From NCBI RefSeq assembly GCF_047607725.1, contig NZ_JBLKSS010000071.1, positions 1 through 25,270 of the forward strand: a stretch of DNA of 25,270 nt, read 5' to 3'. Each line of letters begins with the position of its first letter. Positions within the stretch are counted from its first letter, which is position 1. Position numbers and translations under genes: made by a program. Source of the DNA: JBLKSS01 sp047607725. GTDB taxonomy: Bacteria; Pseudomonadota; Gammaproteobacteria; Enterobacterales; Enterobacteriaceae. This document shows positions 1 to 7,275 of this stretch, piece by piece. Under the pieces are notes generated by a model, which did not search any database, was not told where the DNA came from, and worked only from the letters and a program-made list of their open reading frames with translations.

Positions 1-1
1 C

Positions 2-142
2 GGCGGCGACCGGGCGGCGCTGATGTATACGCTGATCGGCAGTTGCAAACTGAACGGCGTGGAGCCGGAAGCGTATCTGCGCCATGTGCTGGCGATTATC
101 GCGGATCATCCCATCAACAAAATCAAAGAGCTCCTGCCGTAG
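2..142 (+). CDS. tnpC: IS66-family transposase TnpC, C-terminal fragment
   Basis: This is the 3' end of the large IS66 transposase (DDE transposase, acts on the element's ends). The 46 visible residues are the family's C-terminal element. They read GGDRAALMYTLIGSCKLNG, then a stretch matching the usual EAYLRHVLxxIADHPxNxxxxLLP ending, followed by TAG at 140-142. The 5' part lies outside the window, so intactness of the DDE core cannot be judged. The stop lies about 30 bases before the right inverted repeat, as is normal for IS66 elements. Confidence 0.9.
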   Translation, partial: GGDRAALMYTLIGSCKLNGVEPEAYLRHVLAIIADHPINKIKELLP

Positions 143-174
143 AACCTCACCATCCCTGCTGAATAACTGTCAAT

Positions 175-196
175 ACGGCGCTGGGCGTACGCTTAC
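175..196 (+). repeat. IS66 right terminal inverted repeat
   Basis: The reverse complement begins GTAAGCGTACGCCCAGCGCC and matches the first 22 bases of the copy beginning at 25021 exactly. The last bases supply a TAA stop (193-195, minus strand) to the gene that the element interrupts. Confidence 0.92.
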
Positions 197-486
197 CTAT
201 AGACCGCGGTGTCGACGTCGGCCTGCTGTATGGCCGGCAAGGTCTGGGCATCGGCGGTCATCGCGCCGGCGTGGGCATGCATCATCTGCGCCATGCCGGA
301 CTGGCCGTCAGCGGAGACGGGGGTCATGTGTGGGAGAGAGAGGGTGTCGGCGTGGCCGTGCATCGTCTGCACCATCGCGCCGGGATCGCCGGCGACGGTT
401 AGCGTGGCGGACGCAGAGGCATTCAGCGGTAAAAAAAAGGAAAGCAGGCTTATAACAGCGCTAACACTAAGCAATACAGTACGCAT
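193..486 (-). pseudogene. Small exported Met/His-rich protein, 3' end cut by IS66
   Basis: The frame encodes 97 residues. The N-terminus is a clear signal peptide: MRT, then a hydrophobic stretch LLSVSAVISLLSFFLPL, with a likely cleavage after ASA near residue 26. The mature part holds two copies of a motif M-[VA]-Q-x-M-H-x-H-A (MVQTMHGHA and MAQMMHAHA), a composition that suggests soft-metal (Cu/Ag) binding in the periplasm; that function is inference. The frame runs straight into the IS66 inverted repeat, which provides the TAA stop at 193-195, so the native C-terminus is lost. A purine-rich AGGA lies about 10 bases upstream of the ATG. It lies 78 bases downstream of another small exported-protein gene, probably in one operon. 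I do not recognise a named family. Confidence 0.65.
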
Positions 487-564
487 GAGGACAATTCCTG
501 AACAAAAATCAATTACTGCCGGCGCAATGACTGCGTCGACAACCGGTTGCGTTTTGTCAGGAGG

Positions 565-990
565 TTATTCTCGGTAGCGGCAAAATTTCTCTTCCGCCGG
601 CGGTCCCGCGATGGGCGGCATCAGCCAGGCAACGATTTGTTGCTGTGGCGGCTCATGCCGGTCGATTAGACTAAGTCTGGCGCTGTTCGGCAGTGCGATA
701 AGCGGCGCGTGGTGGTTATCCTGCTGCGCTGAATCTGGCAGGCAGTGTTTACCGCAGATCGGTTCGGTGGTGCTGGCGTGGCCCGGCTGCGGGATGACGC
801 TATGGATCATGCCTTCACTATGCTGGATACTGGGCGGCAGCGAGATGGGTTTGAGATTGCAATCGTGGCTGGCCAGCGCCCGCTGCGCATTCATCCACAG
901 CCAGATAAACAGCATCCACTGCTAGGCAATCCGCCGGCGGCGGCTGCGAAGCAGATGGCTGAATCGGGTGGGACGAACACAAACGCGCAT
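565..990 (-). pseudogene. Small exported Cys/His-containing protein with internal amber codon
   Basis: An ATG at 990 has a good ribosome site (AGGAA). It opens an Arg-rich N-terminus (MRVCVRPTRFSHLLRSRRRR) that reaches a TAG at 922-924, codon 23. The same frame then continues with a hydrophobic segment (WMLFIWLWMNAQRALA) and a mature part containing HDC, CGKHC, NHHAP and a C-terminal FCRYRE. Together these form a normal signal peptide plus an exported domain of about 100 residues. The amber codon therefore splits one gene, probably a Gln CAG changed to TAG. Re-initiation at the Met at 915 would keep the hydrophobic part but lacks a ribosome site. Cys and His suggest metal binding, as in its neighbour; a DUF2946-like identity was considered but is not supported well enough to claim. 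Confidence 0.6.
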
Positions 991-1063
991 GGGGTTCCTG
1001 TTTCAGGTTACTAATAAATAAGCTGGGCAGGCTTAAGTGAACGCGAAAAACACACCAGGCTTA

Positions 1064-1077
1064 TTGATGTGTATCAA
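1064..1077 (-). promoter_or_regulatory. FNR-type binding site
   Basis: TTGATGTGTATCAA matches the FNR consensus TTGAT-N4-ATCAA at all ten specified positions. Its centre is about 80 bases upstream of the ATG at 990 on the minus strand. If it acts at -41.5, the transcript would start near 1029 and have a short leader. On the plus strand nothing follows it. It lies downstream of nrdG and so probably serves the small exported-protein pair. The matching -10 is weak (TTCACT), so promoter geometry is uncertain. Confidence 0.65.
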
Positions 1078-1173
1078 TATTATCGGGATAAACACCCCCT
1101 ATGGGAGCAAATTTGCGCTTATTGACAATTCGCCGCCCGTGACGACTTACAGGGCTTAAGCACGCGCGTGGCC

Positions 1174-1872
1174 TTATTCTCCGGCGCTATGGCGGCTTGG
1201 CGCACCACAACGAACAGGCGCTATTTCCGCGTGCGGGGTCAGTGAGCACCGCCGACAGGGCGGCGTATAAGCCGCCGGCGCCGCCGAGATGACCTCCCCT
1301 ATTCCGGCAGCGCTAGTGGTGGGTATGGCCGCCTCCCTCGCGTCGCCGGCACCCATCGCTTCGGTTATGTTCGCCGCATTGGGCGACGCCCGCAATGTCG
1401 CGCCTTGTAGCCTGCGCTGCGCATTCAAATCGTGGATCACCTGATTGCCGCTGCCGCGCCAAATCGGCGCGGGATCGTGTAGATCCTGTACGAATTTGCC
1501 GTCCACTAGCGCTACCAGCTGTTGCTGCACCTCGGTTAAGGTCCCGAGGGTATAGCCGGTCCACATCCAAACATCCTTACCGGGACATTCCCGGCGTACC
1601 CGTTGCAGCAGCCGGTGAATCGGCACCAGATTTGCCGGATGCAACGGATCGCCGCCCGACAGGGATAATCCCTGCCGCCGGATACGCGTATCCTGCAAAT
1701 GGCAAATAATGCAATCCTCCATTTGCGCGGTAAAGGGTAAACAGGAATTGAGCCGCCAGGGGCTTTTGTTGTAGCACTCCGGACATTGGTGCTTGCAGCC
1801 GGAGACGAACAGCGTACAACGCGTGCCGGGGCCGTTGATGACATCCACCGGGTAGTACTAATGGTAATTCAT
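1174..1872 (-). pseudogene. nrdG: Anaerobic ribonucleotide reductase activase NrdG, disrupted
   Basis: NrdG is the radical-SAM enzyme that installs the glycyl radical on NrdD. The natural ATG at 1872 lies 6 bases after the nrdD stop behind AGGGA and reads M-N-Y-H-stop-Y-Y-P-V-D. E. coli has Gln at codon 5, so CAG has become TAG (1858-1860). Beyond it the protein is well preserved: CTLFVSGCKHQCPECYNKS carries the CxxxCxxC cluster motif, and SLSGGDPLHP and LVDGKFVQDL follow. About four residues are missing before LVDGKF. The family end falls near 1426, but the stop is lost and the frame runs 83 residues further to 1174; a TGA sits in the neighbouring frame right at the expected end, implying a small indel. 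A GTG at 1848 (Val9 in E. coli) could restart translation but has no ribosome site. Confidence 0.85.
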
Positions 1873-1878
1873 CGTTCC

Positions 1879-3969
1879 CTAACCCAGCTCGCCGGTCGAG
1901 AGATGCTTGACGCGCCGTTTGACTTCCTCCTGTTTGCCGGCGTTAAACGGCCACGCATCCGGGCTGCCCAGATAACCGCAGACCCGTCGGGTTACCGACA
2001 TGCGCGCCGGGTTATGGTTGCCGCATTTCGGGCAGGTAAAGCCCTTGCTGGTGCAGGCGAATTCGCCGGTAAAACCGCACTCGTAGCACTCATCGATAGG
2101 GGTATTGGTACCGTAGTAAGGCACGCGGTGATAGCTGTAGTCCCAGACATCTTCCAGCGCGCGCAGGTTGTGCTGCAGATTGGGGTACTCGCCATAACAG
2201 ATAAAGCCGCCGCTCGCCAGCGGAGGATAGGGCGCCTCGAAATCCAACTTGTCATAGGGGTTCACTTTCTTTTTCACGTCTAAATGGAAACTATTGGTGT
2301 AATACCCTTTATCGGTGACCCCGTCGATGATACCGAACTCGGCGGCGTCCAGCCGGCAAAAGCGGTCGCACAGGTTTTCGCTCGGCGTGCTGTAGAGGCT
2401 GAAACCATAACCAGTTTCTTTCTTCCAGCTTTCGGTCGCCGCCTGCAACCGTGCGACGATCGCCAGCGCTTTCTCCCGCAGTTCAACGCTGTCGTAAACG
2501 TGGGTGCGGTTGCCAAACAGCGCGTTAATGGTTTCGTGAATGCCGATATAGCCCCGCGAAATAGTGGCGCGACCGTGTTTAAAGATCTCGGCGATGTTGT
2601 CATCCGCCTTCAGGCGCACGCCACAGGCCCCTTCCATATACAGTATCGGCGCGACCCGCGCTTTCACGCCGTCCAGTCGGGCGATACGCGTCATCAACGC
2701 TTTTTTGGCCAGCCGCAGCCGTTCGTCCAGCAATGACCAGAAGCGCGCTTCGTCGCGTTCAGCCTCCAGCGCGATGCGCGGCAGATTGAGGCTGATGACG
2801 CCAAGATTATTGCGGCCATCGTGGACAAGTTGGCTATTTTCCTCATAGGCCCCGAGGAAACTGCGGCAGCCCATCGGCGTTTTAAACGATCCGGTGACCT
2901 TCACCACCTGGTAATAATTGAGGATGTCGGGGTACATCCGTTTGCTGGCGCACTCCAGCGCCAGTTGTTTGATATCGTAGTTAGGATCGCTGAATTTATG
3001 ATTTACGCCATCGCGAATCGCGAACACCAACTTGGGGAACACCGCGGTTTTCCGTTTTTTACCCAGTCCAGCGATGCGGTTGCGCAGTATGGACTGCTGA
3101 ATCAGCCGCGATTCCGCGCTGGTGCCCAGCCCGAAGCCGAAGGTGACGAACGGCGTCTGGCCGTTGGCGGTGTGCAGGGTATTGACCTCATATTCCAGCG
3201 ACTGGAAAGCATCGAAACACTCTTTTTCGGTGCGGGCGTGGGCATAGCCTTCCGCATCCGCAATATGCCATTCACTGGCGGTGTTACGGTGCTTGTCATA
3301 ACTGGCGGCGACATAGGGCGCCAGAATTTCATCTATCCGATTAATGGTGGTGCCGCCGTAAATATGGCTGGCGACCTGGGCGATAATTTGCGCGGTGACC
3401 GCGGTTGCGGTGGAGATCGAGCGCGGCGGCTCTATCTCGGCGTTGCCCATTTTAAAACCTTGGGTAAGCATGCCTTGTAAATCGATTAGCATGCAGTTGA
3501 ACATGGGAAAGAACGGCGAATAGTCCAGATCGTGATAATGAATCTCGCAGCGTTCGTGGGCCAGCACCACATCGCGCGGCAGGATATGTTGTCGGGCGTA
3601 ATGTTTGGCGACGATCCCGGCCAGCAAATCGCGCTGGCTGGGGATCACTTTGCTGTCCTTATTGGCGTTTTCGTTTAACAGCGCCATATTACTCTGTTCC
3701 ACCAGCCCGCGGATTTCCTGGTTCAACCGGCCGCGCTGCTCGCGCGCCACGTCGCGATCGTGACGGTATTCGATGTACAGCCGCGCTAGGGTTTTGTAAG
3801 TACCCGCTATCAGCTGATTTTCCACCGCGTCCTGGATATCGCGGATATCCACATGGGAGCGGGACGCCATTTGCCGCGCCACCTGCGCGGCATGTAAAAC
3901 CGCCTGGAAAATACGCTGTTCATCGAAATTGACCTGACATCCGTCCCGTTTGATCACTACCGGTTGCAC
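1879..3969 (-). CDS. nrdD: Anaerobic (class III) ribonucleoside-triphosphate reductase NrdD
   Basis: NrdD reduces NTPs to dNTPs without oxygen, using a glycyl radical and formate. Nearly the whole E. coli protein is matched. The thiyl cysteines are present in FNCMLIDL and MGCRSFLG, the zinc-site cysteines in CYECGFTGEF and CPKCGN, and the glycyl radical loop in RRVCGYLGSPDA. Two oddities stand out. About 16 residues are missing from the N-terminal ATP-cone, between the AVLHAA and HVDIRDIQ segments. A Trp replaces the Arg that normally follows GSPDA, close to the radical glycine. I chose the GTG at 3969 (VQPVVIKRDGC, aligning with the E. coli MTPHVMKRDGC) because AAGGGG precedes it; an in-frame ATG at 4044 would add 25 unlike residues. 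Activity is doubtful because its activase is broken. Confidence 0.85.
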   Translation of the reverse strand: MQPVVIKRDGCQVNFDEQRIFQAVLHAAQVARQMASRSHVDIRDIQDAVENQLIAGTYKTLARLYIEYRHDRDVAREQRGRLNQEIRGLVEQSNMALLNENANKDSKVIPSQRDLLAGIVAKHYARQHILPRDVVLAHERCEIHYHDLDYSPFFPMFNCMLIDLQGMLTQGFKMGNAEIEPPRSISTATAVTAQIIAQVASHIYGGTTINRIDEILAPYVAASYDKHRNTASEWHIADAEGYAHARTEKECFDAFQSLEYEVNTLHTANGQTPFVTFGFGLGTSAESRLIQQSILRNRIAGLGKKRKTAVFPKLVFAIRDGVNHKFSDPNYDIKQLALECASKRMYPDILNYYQVVKVTGSFKTPMGCRSFLGAYEENSQLVHDGRNNLGVISLNLPRIALEAERDEARFWSLLDERLRLAKKALMTRIARLDGVKARVAPILYMEGACGVRLKADDNIAEIFKHGRATISRGYIGIHETINALFGNRTHVYDSVELREKALAIVARLQAATESWKKETGYGFSLYSTPSENLCDRFCRLDAAEFGIIDGVTDKGYYTNSFHLDVKKKVNPYDKLDFEAPYPPLASGGFICYGEYPNLQHNLRALEDVWDYSYHRVPYYGTNTPIDECYECGFTGEFACTSKGFTCPKCGNHNPARMSVTRRVCGYLGSPDAWPFNAGKQEEVKRRVKHLSTGELG

Positions 3970-4166
3970 GATGTGACCCCTTGTATGCCGAGAGAGGTTA
4001 AGCGCCGCGCCTGCGGGCAGCGCCTGAAAAAGACAATCGCTCATGTTGCCAACGGTCGGCTACGCCGCGGACGCGTTTACGCGCGCAAACCGCGCGTGCC
4101 GGCCATTAATAATCCGTGATGCGACGAAGAGGCCGATTGCCGGCGGTCTGTGTGCTTCATCGCATA

Positions 4167-4214
4167 GCACTATATGTAGTCTTTATGATATGATTTTGGC
4201 ACAAGATGTAGGAA
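4167..4214 (-). promoter_or_regulatory. Tandem NrdR boxes upstream of nrdD
   Basis: GCACTATATGTAGTCT (4167-4182) matches the NrdR consensus ACACwATATATwGTGT at 13 of 16 positions. A weaker copy, GCACAAGATGTAGGAA, lies at 4199-4214. Their starts are 32 bases apart, about three helical turns, which is the usual arrangement of paired NrdR boxes before nrd operons. They lie about 200 bases upstream of the chosen nrdD start, so repression by NrdR is likely if the protein exists. Confidence 0.75.
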
Positions 4215-4239
4215 AGCGGCGCGCCGATCGCACTAAAAA

Positions 4240-4253
4240 TTGACTTTGCGCAA
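4240..4253 (-). promoter_or_regulatory. Possible degenerate FNR site for nrdD
   Basis: TTGACTTTGCGCAA matches 7 of 10 positions of TTGAT-N4-ATCAA and sits just upstream of the NrdR boxes relative to nrdD. FNR activates nrdDG in E. coli, so the position makes sense, but the match is weak. Confidence 0.3.
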
Positions 4254-4327
4254 TAAAGTTTATGTTCGGATGAATTGCTGGTCAGCGCGATTTTTACCCG
4301 TCCGCGCGGTAACGCTTGAAATAGCTG

Positions 4328-4360
4328 AAAAAAGGGGAGGTAGGCAAATTTTGCCCCTTT
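4328..4360 (-). terminator. Probable rho-independent terminator after the methyltransferase gene
   Basis: On the minus strand AAAGGGG (4354-4360) pairs with CCCCTTT (4331-4337), and the 3' arm runs into six T residues. The loop contains a small GGCAAATTTTGCC self-complementary core. It lies about 120 bases downstream of the methyltransferase stop. Apart from this and the nrdD control sites, 4045-4480 shows no coding sequence. Confidence 0.5.
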
Positions 4361-4480
4361 CCCAGGGGAAAATTTGGACTTGACGGCGGTGATAAAACGG
4401 CGGAGCGCTGAAGCAACGGCACCCCAGGCACCTAGCGCAGCTGCGATGAGCGATAAAGAAAAGGGGGACCTTGTCAGCGA

Positions 4481-5992
4481 TTAGGGCTGTGCCGCGGTGA
4501 GCCTAAAGCGATGCGGTGCCGGTTGATACTGCCGGGTGATGGCGTGGTATTCTTTGCTCATACCCAATTTGTCCGCCACGCGCTCAAGGGAAACGCGCTT
4601 TAACAGCTCGGCGGTGATGGGGCGTTTTTCGTCATTAAACACCATCGCGCCGAGGAGCTCGGTGAACGGCTGTGATCGCACCAATGTCATGATGAAGTCC
4701 GCCTCCGATTCATGCTGACAGGGCAGGAAATAGAGGGTGTCGTCCAGCATCACGGGCTTGCCATCCATAGGCCCCACCTTCATGAAATTAAGCGACTTAT
4801 AGAAGCCTGAGATGGCGACTTTCCAGGGCGCGAAGGTATAGGCGCCGACGCCAAACACCGAGAAGCGCGGCTTTCCCCGATAGATAACGCTGCCCCGGGC
4901 ATCGAGTCTATCCCCATGATCCATCAGGTATCGCCACGTCTTCGGCACCGTGCCGGCGAGCGTCGCGGTATCCTCGCCGATCTCTTTTTGGGTGACGATC
5001 ATGACGCGGTCCGCGCGGGTCCTGCCTTTTGCCACATCGGAGCTTTTGAGCAGCAGAAAGACGATGCCGGTTTCAAGCTCCACGCACTCTCCCAGGCCAT
5101 TGGTCAGCAGGCCGTCAACCCCCTTCGACAGCTCCATGACCTTTGAACAGTCGTGCTTCACGCCGGAGCGCCAGACGTAATGTTGGTTGATGGCAATCAG
5201 ATCGCGATGGCGGAGGTACGATTCCACATTGGAGACCAAGAACTGATCGTGAAAACCGATGGTGGATTCCGGCGTCGAGGCTTCAAGGCTGGCAAAGACA
5301 TCACAGTCTTGCGAGTTGTCCCCAACGGCGACCGGCAGGACAAAAAGGCAGGCTTCGACGGCCGCGCCAAAATGCTGCATGGCATCGATCTTATAGATGG
5401 CGGCCCGACCGACCGGATCGCCTCGCCGCCACGCTTGTCGCAGCAATTTTCGCGCCACCGAAGTCTTGACGAGCATCGCTGTCCAGCCGGAGCGTCCCCT
5501 AAGCCATTCCAACTGCTTGAGCAGCATCCACTCGGAAATGTCGAAGTTGGCTTTGCCGGTAAGCGCATCCAGTCCCTTATGCCCCTGGAAATTGCTTTTC
5601 GAGGGCAGGTTGGCGCTCTTGAGTAGCCCCAGTTCGGCATTGGTGACCCAGGGGGGATTGCCCAGCACTAACCATGGCCCCGGATCGCCAGACAGCACCG
5701 CGTCCCAGTCGAGGGTAAAGAAATCGCCCTGTTCCACCCGAGCGGCGCGGCCAAGACGCATCCGGGCTACCTTCACGTACGCCGCATTGATTTCAAGGCC
5801 CAACACTTGCCGCGCCGCGGGGAAATGTGCAACGGCGGCCTCAAGGAAAGCGCCCTGGCCGCAGGTGGGCTCGACCACGGCGCCGGGGGAAATGCCGCGT
5901 CGAGCCAGGACGGCACACACAGCGCGCGCCAGACCCGGGGGGGTTTGAAAATCCCCGAATTGCCAGACGTTCCGCTCTTTTTTGCCGGCCAT
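4481..5992 (-). CDS. DNA adenine methyltransferase of a restriction-modification pair
   Basis: The protein has about 503 residues. It shows the SAM-binding motif EPTCGQGAFLEAAV (residues 41-54) followed by the catalytic motif NPPW (112-115). This order (motif I before motif IV) is that of N6-adenine DNA methyltransferases of the gamma type. The start FGDFQTPPGLA is also typical of such enzymes. The large C-terminal half probably holds the target-recognition domain; the recognition sequence cannot be read from the protein. The ATG at 5992 lies 2 bases after the stop of the endonuclease gene (TGA-CC-ATG), so the two are probably translationally coupled; a further upstream in-frame ATG at 6064 would overlap the endonuclease. 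No frameshift or missing motif is visible, so the enzyme is probably active although its partner is broken. Confidence 0.82.
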   Translation of the reverse strand: MAGKKERNVWQFGDFQTPPGLARAVCAVLARRGISPGAVVEPTCGQGAFLEAAVAHFPAARQVLGLEINAAYVKVARMRLGRAARVEQGDFFTLDWDAVLSGDPGPWLVLGNPPWVTNAELGLLKSANLPSKSNFQGHKGLDALTGKANFDISEWMLLKQLEWLRGRSGWTAMLVKTSVARKLLRQAWRRGDPVGRAAIYKIDAMQHFGAAVEACLFVLPVAVGDNSQDCDVFASLEASTPESTIGFHDQFLVSNVESYLRHRDLIAINQHYVWRSGVKHDCSKVMELSKGVDGLLTNGLGECVELETGIVFLLLKSSDVAKGRTRADRVMIVTQKEIGEDTATLAGTVPKTWRYLMDHGDRLDARGSVIYRGKPRFSVFGVGAYTFAPWKVAISGFYKSLNFMKVGPMDGKPVMLDDTLYFLPCQHESEADFIMTLVRSQPFTELLGAMVFNDEKRPITAELLKRVSLERVADKLGMSKEYHAITRQYQPAPHRFRLTAAQP

Positions 5993-5994
5993 GG

Positions 5995-6641
5995 TCAGAG
6001 CACCCGTTCCAGGCCGTCCACGGCACCCGCCTGTAATATCACCCGACTGTACTGGAGCCGCCATTGCAGTGCGTTTGAGATAGTGAGGTAACCTTGCAGC
6101 GGCGGTTCAGCCAAAACGGTTTCGGCGATGTTACGCGCTTCGATTTCGTCAACGGGCAGGTTTCTATCCTGGAGAAAGGCCACGATATCGTCCGCATTTT
6201 CCTCATTAGCAATAATTTGTCGCAGGCCGCGCGTGGTCTGGAAGTCGGCGGTACGGCCCTTGTCCACGAAAATCGTGTGCATCATGTTCAGCCGGCCCGT
6301 ACGCGTGAACGGATCGTCCACTTTCTCATAGATGAACACAATGAGGTGGTAGCCGAGCCCGTAGATCTTCTGACGCGCCGACTTATAGGGGCAGGAGGAC
6401 TGCGGTTGCCGGATGCTCGTGACTTTAATATCAACGTTCAAGCTCGGCAGATCGATGCCGTTGGCCGAATTACCCGCGCCGCGACCCTTGGGGTGGGCAC
6501 GAGGGCAGTGCATGTCGAATACGTCTTAGAGCTGCGATCGGACGAACCTCTCAATTGAAGGATATCTTTGTTTTTACTGAGGTGGAGATAACAAACGCCA
6601 ACCGGCACGGCGTGAGCGATAACCGCGTCATTAACGCGCAT
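5995..6641 (-). pseudogene. Type II-like restriction endonuclease, frameshifted
   Basis: The 3' two-thirds (from about 6490) encode GIDLPSLNVDIKVTSIRQPQ. This has the shape of a PD-(D/E)xK nuclease site (D...DIK). It continues through KSARQKIYGLGYHLIVFIYEK to a conserved-looking end LTISNALQWRLQYSRVI. The frame upstream reads LRGSSDRSSKTYSTCTALVP. The two join cleanly as ...ALVPTPKGRGAGNSANGID if one C is restored in a run of four C (6490-6493), so a single-base deletion in a homopolymer has split the gene. The true N-terminus is unclear; an ATG at 6641 opens the upstream frame but the first 25 residues look unremarkable. Its position immediately before a methyltransferase gene supports restriction. 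The exact nuclease family and cut site are unknown. Confidence 0.7.
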
Positions 6642-6809
6642 CTGCGATTAAGAGGTAGGCCGGTCAGTACTCCACTTTTGCTTACCCTGCCTGCGCGAGC
6701 CTTTCGGCATGGGCAAAGGCGTCTTTTTTGTCATCAGTGACGATCTTGTCGGGGCAACAGCGGATGGGACAAGATGACGCCGACAGGAAACGTCCCGCCG
6801 GCACTTCGC
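6642..6809. other. Spacer between ridA and the endonuclease gene, possible gene remnant
   Basis: No intact gene is visible. On the minus strand a short frame ending at 6682 reads CPDKIVTDDKKDAFAHAERL and looks protein-like, with charged and amphipathic residues, but has no plausible start. It may be the tail of a deleted gene at the junction of the restriction-modification island. I do not recognise it. Confidence 0.25.
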
Positions 6810-7196
6810 CTAGCGGCGTACGGCGATAGCTTCAATCTCGATTTTCACGTCTTTCGGCAACCGTGCGACTTCCACGCATGAGCGGGCCGGGAACGGCGCG
6901 TTATGTTCGGTGAAAAAGGCTTCATAGGTGGCGTTAACCGTCGCGAAATCGTTGAGATCTTTGACAAACACCGTTGTTTTTACGATGTCCGCAACCTGTA
7001 AACCCGCCGCCTCGACGATAGCTTTGACATTTTCCAGCGACTGGCGCGCCTGATCGGCAACCGCTTCCGCTACCTGGCCGCTCTTCGGGCATACCGGGAT
7101 CTGGCCGGAGGTAAGGATCATATTGCCGAGATCGACCGCCTGCACATAAGGACCAATGGCTGCGGGCGCGTTTTCCGTATTGATTATGCGGGTCAT
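6810..7196 (-). CDS. ridA: 2-iminobutanoate/2-iminopropanoate deaminase RidA
   Basis: RidA hydrolyses reactive enamine/imine intermediates released by PLP enzymes such as threonine dehydratase, protecting other PLP enzymes in the cytosol. The 128-residue product matches the family length and is close to E. coli RidA throughout: NAPAAIGPYVQ, TSGQIPV, and the end LPKDVKIEIEAIAVRR. The imine-binding Arg105 is present in PARSCVEV, and Glu120 is kept. The ATG at 7196 follows AGGAG with good spacing; an upstream in-frame start at 7247 would add unlike residues. It follows pyrI after 79 bases, the same neighbourhood as in E. coli, and may be cotranscribed with it. Confidence 0.95.
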   Translation of the reverse strand: MTRIINTENAPAAIGPYVQAVDLGNMILTSGQIPVCPKSGQVAEAVADQARQSLENVKAIVEAAGLQVADIVKTTVFVKDLNDFATVNATYEAFFTEHNAPFPARSCVEVARLPKDVKIEIEAIAVRR

Positions 7197-7275
7197 GGCT
7201 ACTCCTGATGATTGAACATTAAGCGAAATAACGGTGCCGGCCAGCATAGGCCATTAACCGGCAGCGGCGAAGAGA

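Larger units (their letters stand above)
1..196 (+). mobile_element. IS66-family element, right end (partial)
   Basis: The window opens inside an IS66-family insertion sequence. It holds the last 46 codons of the TnpC transposase and a right terminal inverted repeat ending in GCTTAC at 196. This is the reverse complement of the GTAAGC start of a second copy at 25021, and 22 terminal bases match perfectly between the two ends. The left part of the element lies outside the window, so the target duplication cannot be checked; the eight bases to the right are CTATAGAC. The junction lies inside a minus-strand gene that the element truncates. Confidence 0.9.

Noticed and set aside
1174..1425. 83-residue C-terminal extension of NrdG as a new domain
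   Set aside because: It has low-complexity Ala/Arg-rich composition and no family likeness, and a TGA lies in the next frame at the normal end; loss of the stop is more likely.
922..1860. Amber suppression or recoding to rescue the two TAG-interrupted genes
   Set aside because: pyrB is interrupted by TAA, several genes here have simple frameshifts, and nrdD itself ends in TAG shortly before nrdG. Ordinary pseudogene decay explains the data better.
4041..4243. Plus-strand frame upstream of nrdD (4043-4243)
   Set aside because: It covers the NrdR boxes, lacks a ribosome site and resembles no protein.
5153..5626. Plus-strand frames opposite the methyltransferase gene
   Set aside because: They are antisense shadows of a well-supported coding region with conserved motifs.
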